Shown here piece after piece: positions 54,540 to 64,000 of a stretch of DNA of 64,000 bases. Below the pieces are notes generated by a model, which saw only the letters and a list, made by a program, of their open reading frames with translations, was not told the DNA's origin and ran no database searches. How positions within the stretch are numbered: position 1 is the first letter of the stretch; each line of letters starts with the position of its first letter. Origin of the DNA: Astrothelium macrocarpum (lineage: Eukaryota; Ascomycota; Dothideomycetes; Trypetheliales; Trypetheliaceae); NCBI GenBank assembly GCA_021030915.1, contig JAGEMR010000001.1, forward strand, positions 62,001 to 126,000, in the 5' to 3' direction. The position numbers and the translations under genes are program-made.

Positions 54540-56267
54540 TCAATCCCAATTCCAGGATCGGGCACTTACATACCCAAGATTGTCCCATCTTCTGGCCTCA
54601 GTGGGGCCGGCCTGGCCTGCTGAGGGAGAAATTTCACCCTTTGGATTTTCCAGTCTTTGTTTCTCCGCTTCTTCAGCCTCTTGTTCGCGGATAGCCCGTT
54701 GTTGTGCCCATGTGGAAAGCGCTGTTAGCAGCCCAGGCAAAGTCGGTGGTTCATGGCCACCTAATTTGGGCATTTGATCTACAGACAGGACACCAGCCCG
54801 ATACATGGCTTCTACAGTTGGGTGAATAGCGGAGTACGACGGGATATCCCGCGGCGTGCCTAGATTCGGCGGCCAGTACCGTGGCACCCATTTACCTTCC
54901 TCTAACTCCAGCCGGGAGAAGAATGGGAGGATTTCTTCGCATGAACGAATCAGAGATTGCGCAAAAGATAAGATGAAATGAACAGAGAGAGAATGATAAC
55001 TTACCAAGGATCCACCATTGCAGAGTGGCAAACCAGCTTGCGCCATGACCAAAAGCCAACATGTCGTGAGGCTGGTTCGTCGATATTCTCATCTCATAGT
55101 TGGTTGGACGTCTGCGTCGAAGCAGTCCAAAGAACCAGGTATCGTTTTCAGTTTCTCGCACCAAGTCCCGCACCACTGGTGGGCTTCTGAGTGCTATCTG
55201 GTCTTCCTTCGGTACAGTCTTGAGTTCCTGCAACATCCACTCTAACGGCGTATCAGAGAGTAGGTGTCGCTGGTTCTTTTCAAGCGCCCATCCACCTCCC
55301 ACATCACCATGATTGCCAGCGAACCAAACTTCTTTGATATTGCTGTTATCTTTGTTTACACCCGGAACAGGCGCTGCATTATCCATAAGGAACAGGGCAG
55401 GCTTAAATTTAAGCCGGCGCTCATGGATCGATATTGCATGGCGAATGTATTTTGCTGGTGGTACTGCGACGTAATTGTACGATTTACGGAACAGTGGAAT
55501 ATCGAATTGGGCTACACTGTTAACACAATCGAAAAGGCCGAGGAAGTACACTCCGATATCTGGCAGTTATTAGAGACAGACCATCAGGCTTGAACGAACA
55601 CCAACCGCGGCAAAAAGTGTCTTTGAACTTTTTCATATACTCAACATTTGCCTTGTCTTTTTTGGTCTGTGGGACGTTGCCGCGACTGCGCTGGAAATCA
55701 CTAAATGTATTCCAAGCAAACCGCACCATTTCGTCGTTGCCGCGCGAAAGCAATCCAACGCTAAAGAGCATCTCTGCTAAGAAACGGGCGGTATATGCTC
55801 CACGAGAAAAGCCGAAGATGTAGATCAGATCACCTTCGGTGTAATAGCGCATGATGAAGTGATAGCCGGCCATGACATGATTCACAAACGACGTACCCAC
55901 TGCTTGATCAAGCGTTGTACTTATGTTTGACATAATCCGCGTCCAAAGATTGCCTTTGGAAGAATTTGAGACTTGATTCTCAACATAGGTGCCGATGCCA
56001 GCTACCCAAGTCATTAGTAATTTCCGATACGCAGTGGCCATTTCTGATGTTTTCCAAGCAGTCCCTCTGGCTAGAAAATAAGGAAAGCTCACGCTGGTAG
56101 TAATGGAATTGAGTAGCATCACCCCGATCCAGCCGCTCATAGATTTTGACAATGTTTGTATCAGACTTATCGCCCATGAACTTATTTCCTGTCCCATCAA
56201 AACACAACACCAAACGACTCTTTCTCCCTGGCTGCTTGTTAGATGTTTGGGCCATACTGTCAGACAT
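54540..56267 (-). CDS. DUF2235 (T6SS Tle1-like) alpha/beta hydrolase
   Basis: Four exons: 56267-56093, 56001-55606, 55559-55005 and 54934-54540; 506 aa with frame closure. The start gives MSDSMAQTSNKQPG, then the signature RLVLCFDGTGNKFMGDKSDT. The splice to exon 2 makes YYQPGIGTYV, conserved in the family. The nucleophile elbow is IFGFSRGAYTARF (Ser about residue 123). Later come IGVYFLGLFDCVNSV, the His-region HAISIHERRLKFKPAL, and EVWFAGNHGDVGGGW, which carries conserved Asp and His. Bacterial relatives (Tle1) are phospholipases; the fungal members are uncharacterised hydrolases, probably acting on lipid esters. Exon 2 ends at a weak donor (GTTGGT). The C-terminal ~40 residues are Glu/Gln-rich and the true 3' end could involve another intron. 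Confidence 0.87.
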
Positions 56268-57599
56268 TGACTGCCCGTCAGAGATGTTTGCGGCGAAGCA
56301 AAAACATAGCCAGCTCGTGCTGAGTACATCTGCCGAGGACTACAAAGTACATAGCACGAAGATGGAAAAGAAACCCTAGTCAATTTACGCATTTTCTCTA
56401 GTTTCGAGGGGTGGAAAGGAAAAGTGGACCTTTCAGCTCGCTCAAGGAACGCCTCCAGCGCTGGGCCGTAACATGATGAAGATCCAGACCCACCATGCAG
56501 AGGTCGAGCTCCTGATTCTCGAAATCTTGCATGAGGCTGTCGGGCGTGCAGCTGCGCGAATTTTCAGTGAAAGAGCGGAAGTGGGGAAGAGATATCATAT
56601 CGGATTCGTAAGCGAATTCATTCGGTACATCCGTACGTGCTCCTCTCATAGCTCTTCCGCATTGGGCAAAGAAGGGATCTTTTTGGGTATTCGAAAGCGA
56701 TAGAAATGCTGCTAGTCCTGATTGTTTTGTGATTATTGTGGCTATCCGCGCTGATCTTCATATAAGGGCGGGAACCCTAGATTCGGCCGAGCTCCCGGGT
56801 AGTCTGAGCTTAGCCATCCTTGTTCTAATTGGCCTTTCTTCTTCCTTGACTTTTCTGCTTCAAAGTGGCTTGCAAGATCCAGCTGCGCCCTGAAGACACC
56901 TAAGGAAAAGGAACTTAGTCCCACTGACATATTCCACCTGCTGTTTGCGAAGAGCGCATGGTGCAGTATCAGAACCTGGCTTGTCGTTGCCTAGAAAGAA
57001 ATCTACTTGACCATTGAGGTTGTAAGGCGCCGAAACCCCCTGCATATCTTCTGTTTAAGGCTGCATGTACCAAGCGAAAGATGCGGAACATAATCGATGT
57101 GGTAAAATGATGGCGGTAACAGCTGCTGCCGACGTGGCCCACTTCAACGCTGCATGAGCGCACCTGGAACGTTCTCTGTTCAAGCTCTACCCAATTAGGG
57201 CCATTCGCAGTACTCACGGAAAGACTTCCGGGCCTTCTATTGCTGATACAATATGATCGACAGATGTTCTCTCCATGTCCTAGCCTGTCACATACTGAGA
57301 TATATTATTCTTTGGCGTCAGCTATGGTTATTCCTGGTAAGTCAAGTCCATTGTAGCTAAGTTTCCGTCTGATCCAGACACGATATCATTTCCTGGCTCG
57401 TATTCTCCTTTAAACCCCACGGAAAGCGCTGTTTGGTTGGTTAAACTCCTCTGGGCCAGAAGTTTGACAGAGACTGTCTGCAATCACAGCCATATTTACT
57501 AGCTTTTCTCTCTCCGAATTTCTGCGCAGAGTTTTCAATTCTGACAAAAGCCTTTTTTGCGCTCCAATCCCATTGTTTCTATTGTAGGCATTGGCTACA
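56268..57599. other. divergent intergenic region
   Basis: About 1.3 kb between the DUF2235 gene (-) and the Ppo gene (+). Frames of 60-95 aa lack any signature. It should contain both promoters. Nothing else recognised. Confidence 0.5.
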
Positions 57600-60500
57600 A
57601 TGGACCATACAAGAATAGCAGAATTCGGAACGCTCGCTGGCGTGGCTCTAGCTTTCCTTGTTTACAATTGGCGAGCGAATACTTTCCCAAAGCAAATACA
57701 GGAAGAAAAGTATCAGGGTGGGGAAGCTTATGGCGACCCTCAAAAGATTGAGACGGGTTTACTTGCTGATCTAAAGGCAATTGGAGGGACAAGGAAAGTC
57801 ATAGCAAATGCCCAAACGGTGTTTGATCTGATTAATGGCAAGGGAAAGCCTGACGACGACAAGAAAATGCTGGTTAGATCCTTGGTAGTCTGACGATAGT
57901 AAGGTTGCTCACAGCTGCGCTCAGATGGAACGCATCATTGCATTGGTAGCTTCGCTTCCGGAAACTTCAAAAAATAGGGCCAGGCTCACAAACGCTTTTG
58001 TTGATACGTTGTGGGATAGTCTTCAGCACCCGCCCTTAAGCTATATGGGGGAAAATTTTCAGTACCGACAGGCTGATGGCAGTTACAACGTGAGTCTTCT
58101 GTGAAGGGCGGAAGATGGTCTCCTGGGGCTAAGCGATAACAGAATGTTCTAATGCCAAATCTTGGGAAAGCTGGGACGCCATATGCGAAGACAGTCAAAA
58201 CCGAAAAGAAATTGCATGCGGTGAAGCCAGATCCGGGCCTACTGTTTGATCGTGCGCCTCTCAAGTTCAATCCTCGAATCATTTACTAACTTACTATGCA
58301 GTGTTGATGGCCCGGGACGAAAGCAGTTTCCAAGAGAACCCAGCAGGCATTTCCTCTATGCTATTTTACCATGCCTCCATTATAATTCACGGTATTGATC
58401 ATTTACTTACGAAAACAATTCCGAGCTAAAGCGATACTAGATATCTTCAGGACTAACAGGGTTGATACAAACATCTCTGATACGTCTTCATACCTTGACT
58501 TGGCTCCGCTTTATGGATCTTCTAGAGAAGATCAATTAAAAGTCCGTACAATGAAAAGAGGTTCTTTGTGGCCAGACACATTTCATGAGAAAAGATTATT
58601 AGGGCAGCCTCCCGGCGTCAACGTCATGCTCGTTATGTACAATCGTTTCCACAACTATGTAGTCGACATCTTGCTCCAAATCAATGAAGGCAATCGGTTC
58701 CCCGAACCAGACAAGACACTGAGTGAAGAGGAGCTAGAAGCTTCCGAAAAGAAGCTAGATGAGGACCTATTTCAGACGGCTAGATTGTAAGTTTCCCATG
58801 ATAATGACATTCTGCTCTCAATTGACGTAATCGGCAGAATTGTTGGTGGGCTATACATCAATATTTCTCTCCACGACTACATACGAGGCCTGACTAATGC
58901 TCATCACTCTGATACTACTTGGACTTTGGACCCTCGTGTAAGTATCGATAAACATTTTGATCATGATGGAACCCCCCGCGGCATCGGGAACCAAGTATCT
59001 GCCGAATTCAATCTTCTATATCGATTTCATTCCGTCATTTCAAAACGAGATGAAAAGTGGCTCAATGATTTCCTTAAGGGCGAGATTTTCAAGGACAAGA
59101 ACCAACCTCTGGAAACATTGACACCAAAGCAGCTGATCGAAGGCTTATACAAATACGAAAGCACTATTCCGGTTGAGCCAAGGGAGCGAACTTTTGCTCA
59201 TCTAAAAAGAGACAAGAATGGATGCTTTGATGATGGGGAAATGGTACAAATATTGAAAGACTCTATCGAAGATCCTGCCGGTGAGCTGTTACCGCAGCAA
59301 ACAAGCAATATGTCCGTCTAATATTGCTCTAGGTTTATTTGGCCCACGAATGGTACCAAAGGCCTTACGTGTGGTTGAGATTCTGGGTATTTTACAGGCA
59401 AGGAAATGGTAAGGAAACTCGTCTATCAGATCTACATTACCACTGACAATGAGAAAGGCAAGTCGCGTCACTCAATGAATTTCGCGAATTCTTCGGCCTC
59501 AAGCGCCACGAAACAATGGAAGATATCCACTCAGACCCGAAAATCGCCGATCTCCTTCGTTCTCTATATGATCATCCCGACATGGTTGAACTTTATCCTG
59601 GCCTTTTTCTCGAAGAAGGCAAGCCTTGTATGAATCCAGGTCATGGTGTGTGTGCTCCATACACCGTAGGTCGAGCTGTCCTTTCAGATGCGGTGACTTT
59701 GGTCCGTTCTGATCGCTTCTATACCCTCGTAAGTAAATTGCGTAGGTCTTTTTGTAAGCTTTGCCTTATCAGAACAGGATTACACTGCCGCGAATTTGAC
59801 GAATTGGGGTATGACAGAGGTTGCCGAAGACTCCAAGACGTACGTAAAAGCACTCCCCAAACCTTGTCACGACTAAAATTTTTGCACGCGTAGTCTTGGC
59901 GGATCCATGCTTTACAAATTGATCCAGCGAGCCTTTCCCGGCTGGTTCCCTTACAATTCCCTCCACGTTATGCAGCCCATGTACACAAAGAAAACGAACG
60001 AGCAAATTGCCACAGAGACGGGTACCATCAAACAGTACACAAGAGAAGACCCAACGCAACCCGTTGTGCCAACGATCCTTGAATCCCATTCCATGATCAG
60101 AAAGGTCCTAATGGACCAAAACTATTTTGGCGTTCCGTGGTTATCCGCACTGAATGATCTGTTTCCGGGTGAAAAGGACTATTCCAGTTATATGTCCAGT
60201 GGCGATGCTCAAATAAATACCATTCAACGCAATCTAGTTGGTGATTCAATATATGGTCCACCAGAGTTCAAAGGTCTCTTGTCTTCTTTCGTGGCTGCAT
60301 CTGCAGAATATTATTTGGAAGCCGAGCACTTCAGTGTTGGAGGTCACGCCGAGCAAATTGACATCCTGAGAGAGTAGGTAACAAAGTTCTGGTTGACTCC
60401 ACCGTCTGACAAAGTACAGCGTAGCTATTCCCGTAAATGCGCACATGCTGGCGAACTTGTTCTGCTTAGATCTCAAGACCCAGGACAATCCACTGGGATC

Positions 60501-61828
60501 GCTTACCATAGCCGATCTGTACAAACACTTGATTAACGTACGGATCTGGGGCTTCAATAATGATGATCCGGGTATGGCATGGCGCCGGAGAGCCTGGGCC
60601 CAAGAGAGCGCTACTATCTTAACTGAGACTGGTCGAAGGATGATCGCAGGCGTAGCATTTGAAAGCCGCTGGAACGGTTTATTGGGATGGCTGTTCAGTC
60701 GATCGCCAAGACCAAATAGAGCAAAAGCGGGAAGCCTGGGCTGGTACGGCCGCCAGGTTGCTAAAGAGCTCTTGGCAGCTGGCAAGACAGAGAATGAAGT
60801 AGCTGATATCTTTTGGCTGAGTGCTCTTAGTGGCGTTGGTGCTACAATCAACGTAGTAAGTAGCGGCTACTTCTTCATATCTGATTGATGCTGACGTGGA
60901 TCTTGAAGTTCACCGAAGTGCTGAAGTATGTCCTTGCTGAAGGACATGAGCACATCTGGTCCAAGATCCAAGATCTCGCTGCAGATAAGACTGCGCAAGG
61001 AGATCAGTTGCTGCGTGAATACGTGCTCGAGGCCCAGAGACTGACCAGCACACAACAGAGTTCCCGTATCTGCAAGCGAGCCACTGTCATTGAAGGTAGA
61101 CAATTCGAACGCGACGAGTCTATCATCTGCCTCTTAGTACGTTCATACACAGCTTTATCGAGTCTAATCTTTGTGCTGATGCACGCTCTCTCCAGGGATC
61201 CTCTTGCATGGACGAAACTGCTGTAGACAATCCGACCGAATTTCGACCTGGTCGACCCCGGACAGCATATATGCACTTTGGTTATGGGCCACACGAATGC
61301 CTGGGTAGAGAGATCGCGTTGACCTTCATCGTTAGCATGGTGAAGGTGTGCGCCGGGCTCAAGAATCTTAGGCGCGCCCCAGGGCCTATGGGCCTGTGCA
61401 AGCACATCACCGTGCGCCAACAGCGAGTGTATTTGAATGATAGCTGGTCATACCTGACTACAGATCCTACAAGTGAGCCTACACCGCTTCGCCATTTCAG
61501 ACTTCACTCTTCTACTTCATACGTTTCCCACGATTTCACATTGGACTTGCATGCTGACTCGTCCGCTTTCCACACAGCCTGGAAACTCCACTTCGATGGT
61601 CGTGGTAAGGGCGTCCACAAAGGGTCTCGAGCTGTCTTTAGCCCCGAATATGACTTGGACGCTATCAAGCGCTCAATAAGGCACATGCACAGAAAACGAA
61701 CCGAAGAAGCTGCAGAGCATAAAAAAACTAATGGCGGTTTCGTGAACGGTCACCACTACCACGACTATACTTCAGATGAATCTTCCCGTAGCCACGTTCA
61801 CAATATTTTCCGCGTCGAGCAGATGTAA
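57600..61828 (+). CDS. psi-producing oxygenase: haem dioxygenase-P450 fusion (Ppo)
   Basis: Thirteen exons (first 57600-57872, last 61196-61828; others start at 57925, 58143, 58302, 58441, 58838, 59333, 59459, 59778, 59894, 60420 and 60909). The 1203-aa frame closes exactly. The N-terminal animal-peroxidase-like dioxygenase has the distal His region ASIIIHDIFRTN (about residue 211), TSSYLDLAPLYGSSREDQL, and the Tyr/proximal-His motif EFNLLYRFHS (about 389). The C-terminal P450 domain has ExxR in VLEAQRLTS (about 957) and the haem loop FGYGPHECLGREIA with its Cys near 1027. Such fusions oxidise linoleic acid to 8R- or 10R-hydroperoxides, and the P450 half rearranges them to diols or epoxy alcohols (oxylipins controlling sporulation). 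Here the usual ANQ-type I-helix site reads SGVGATINV. A His/Ser-rich ~90-residue tail extends past the usual end. Confidence 0.93.
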
Positions 61829-62949
61829 GGACATACATCTGTCGAAACAATTGAGACCATCAGCAGAGAAGAACACATCGAGGAAGTGGAGGCCGTTAGC
61901 GTCAATAGGGGTCTGTGGCAGCTGCATACGAGCCAGGGTGGTAGTGCTTGGTGATCATTCGGCGGCTAATCTAGGGTTTCCTTGACGTTCTTCGGGAGAA
62001 CCTTGTACGCGTTCGCGTTCGTGTTCGCGTCCGCAATGATGTAGTATGCTATTTTGGGGGGGTTTAGAATTTGAGGGTGAGAATGCTTTATTCTTGAAAA
62101 TTGCAAACGTGATGCAGTTTCAACGTTCGCCAATTAGAATATCCCTCATATCTGCGTTTCAAAATGTCAGTGAGCATATAGCAGTAAACTGAAGGTTTGA
62201 TCCAAGTCCTCATGGCTGAAAGGAGGCCGTGTCACAAGAAGTCTGGCAGATGACGCATGGTACGCAAGCAAACATGATCCCAAGCAACCTGCCTAGGGCT
62301 GAGATGCTACAAGTGTAGTTCTGCATACCCACAATTCCGTAGTAAATGCGGGTCTCGCGAAGAGGAAGCATCACCGGCTCGCGCAGCAACAGTCAGTGAA
62401 GGAAACTTGATATCTTGGTGACTTCTAATTACAAACTCTATTTACCACGCAAATAATCGTCTATGAAAGGGACGAAGTCAAAGTATTAACATCCAGATGA
62501 AGGGAAGACCAGTATTGCTTGTGAATGTCACGCACTAAGTTTGGTCACCCAAATCGAGGCTCGCATTCTAGAATTCACTCGACTTTGTTATAAGCAGTAA
62601 TCCGAATGATAATGATCAATGGGGTCCCTCTAAAATGCCAATGAGCAGAGAAAACCGAAAGTCTGAAGAGATGAAAAGAGTCTACCCGGAATTCAAGTCC
62701 GACAAAATTCCAGGAAGTGCATTAATTAGAAAACCAAGCCGAAAACCACGAAGCAAATTCTTTCCGAGAGTCCTTGTTATGACCAGGTTCACAAGTCTAT
62801 CATCGTGAGAGTTTCTGCTCGAACTTGTGATGAAGCATGCACCAATCTGGTTTACTGCATGCCCTTCGTGAGCACTTCCAAACGTCATCCGGTATCACTC
62901 CGCGTCGAAGTAGTGTGCCATTCTCCGCAAGACTACCGCGATCGTATAA
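61829..62949. other. convergent intergenic region
   Basis: About 1.1 kb between the Ppo gene and the minus-strand gene at the right edge. AT-moderate, no supported gene; short frames only. Confidence 0.55.
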
Positions 62950-64000
62950 TCATTCGAAATCATCAATAATGCTCTCTGCAACGCCGTCGCTCCTGGCGTC
63001 GTCATCATCCTGTAAACCCGCTCCTACAGCGCGAGTGTCTGACTTCTTCGCCTTCCTAGGTTTCATGATCTCCCACATACCTTGTTCCAGCGCGCGGCTG
63101 CCAGACGATGACGCTGCACTCTTAAGCAGAACGAGCTCCTTGCCGGCATTCTGAAACACGTACGCCCGAGCCCCTTGACAAGTCGCATGAAGCGCGGAGG
63201 CTTTAAGAAGATCCCATTCCGTTGGATAATTGGGACCTTTGGGCAAGAACAATGTGAACCTTAGCGTGCGCGGGAGGCAGTCAACTGAGGCTGGAGCGAT
63301 GTCTTTGTATGCCTGGAAGAATCGCTCGCCGTGATCCAGGTAATCATCAAAATTGTCCATGTCTACCTTCTTGGATATCTCGTCCATGTATTGACTCTTG
63401 AGCTTGGTACATTTGTCTGAGAGGTGATTGAGTTCAAGTAGGAGGCCTTCATCTCCATTCGAAGCATTGGTCTCAGCAAATTTACGGTAGTGGTAATAGA
63501 GGGAGGTAAGGTCGCCATCCTCAGCTTGAGCATTCGAAAGGTGGAGTGTTATTTGCTGTAAAGTCTCAATCATGTGGGGCTTGACAACTTCGAACATCAG
63601 TTTATCAGTGACTTGATCAGGATTGTATTCAGGATCAGGCTCCGAAGGAGTTTGACGCCTGATATTGAAAAAGATTTCCGCGTTTGCTTTCGTTATCTGT
63701 TTATAAGCGGGCGGAGGTATTCTTTCCGTCTTGAGATCCTTACAGCTCTTTATGAAACGCAGGTAATCCTTAGTTGAGTAACTGTATCCGTTTTTGGCAG
63801 AGTCAATCAGGTAATCATGAATGTCTGCTAGATAATTCAACCCAGGAGAATTAATAGTGTTCATATGGTAGGCAAGAGTCTCGTGGGACACTGTCACGGT
63901 TCCGAGTAATTCTGGTCTGTATCTGAAATCGAAGCTGCGTTTGAGAAATTCGTCAACCGGGTCAGTGGCTGTCTCATCTACTATAGCTCCCAGAGGTGTC
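62950..64000 (-). CDS. unrecognised protein, C-terminal 349 residues (runs off window)
   Basis: The minus-strand frame is open from the window edge to the stop at 62950. The visible text begins TPLGAIVDETATDPVDEFLK and continues without a break through FDFRYRPELLGTVTVSHETL, so any start inside the window is unlikely and the N-terminus lies beyond it. The visible part is mainly helical and soluble, with LNYLADIHDYLIDSAKNGYS, LNHLSDKCTKLKSQYMDEIS, then a beta-rich stretch (LRFTLFLPKGPNYPTEWDLL, AYVFQNAGKELVLLK) and an acidic tail DDDDARSDGVAESIIDDFE. No membrane segment. I do not recognise the family. Confidence 0.75.
   Translation of the reverse strand, partial: TPLGAIVDETATDPVDEFLKRSFDFRYRPELLGTVTVSHETLAYHMNTINSPGLNYLADIHDYLIDSAKNGYSYSTKDYLRFIKSCKDLKTERIPPPAYKQITKANAEIFFNIRRQTPSEPDPEYNPDQVTDKLMFEVVKPHMIETLQQITLHLSNAQAEDGDLTSLYYHYRKFAETNASNGDEGLLLELNHLSDKCTKLKSQYMDEISKKVDMDNFDDYLDHGERFFQAYKDIAPASVDCLPRTLRFTLFLPKGPNYPTEWDLLKASALHATCQGARAYVFQNAGKELVLLKSAASSSGSRALEQGMWEIMKPRKAKKSDTRAVGAGLQDDDDARSDGVAESIIDDFE

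Overview
The window is nuclear DNA of a filamentous ascomycete (Pezizomycotina). Evidence for this: short GT-AG introns of about 46-75 nt with CTAAC/CTAAT branch points, a Zn2Cys6 regulator, a GH55 glucanase, a psi-producing oxygenase (Ppo), RDH54, LEU2, SAP18 and PRP18. Leotiomycetes would fit the protein flavour, but that placement is a guess.

Layout. 0.7-3.3 kb: secreted GH55 exo-beta-1,3-glucanase (-). 5.4-11.7 kb: a PLP aminotransferase (-) and a large low-complexity DUF8004-type protein (+), divergently arranged. 11.7-17.5 kb: long gene-poor stretch with a 9-bp tandem repeat. 17.5-24.1 kb: a UPC2-like Zn2Cys6 factor (+) and a fungal membrane-anchored protein (-). 24.5-32.7 kb: an enzyme-rich stretch with a secreted carboxylesterase, a microsomal P450, a decayed sugar transporter and a tannase/feruloyl esterase. 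34.2-37.2 kb: a small haem-degrading-domain protein, LEU2 (six exons, three of them 20-31 nt) and a GNAT acetyltransferase. 38.1-43.2 kb: an unrecognised Cys-cluster protein and the RDH54/RAD54B recombination ATPase. 43.2-49.3 kb: gene-poor stretch with MITE copies, a candidate small Cys-rich membrane protein and a very unusual tRNA locus. 49.4-51.2 kb: MFS exporter. 51.9-54.1 kb: SAP18 and PRP18 sharing a short divergent promoter. 54.5-61.8 kb: a DUF2235 hydrolase and a 13-exon Ppo fatty-acid dioxygenase/P450 fusion. 62.9 kb to the edge: C-terminal part of an unrecognised protein.

The most unusual object is a minus-strand tRNA-Ile(AAU) gene at 47919-48086. Its 73-nt cloverleaf is split by two short GT-AG insertions (46 and 49 nt) that look like spliceosomal introns: GTAAG donors and CTAAT branch sites. 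They lie at the D-arm/anticodon-arm junction and in the variable loop, not at the canonical 37/38 site. Removing both restores a near-perfect tRNA with A and B boxes, no internal TTTT, and a T7 Pol III terminator just downstream. A second theme is a 210-250 bp terminal-inverted-repeat MITE family with four copies, two of them inside introns of the aminotransferase and the P450. Exon models were derived by hand from splice signals and reading-frame closure; the RNA-level claims are untested.
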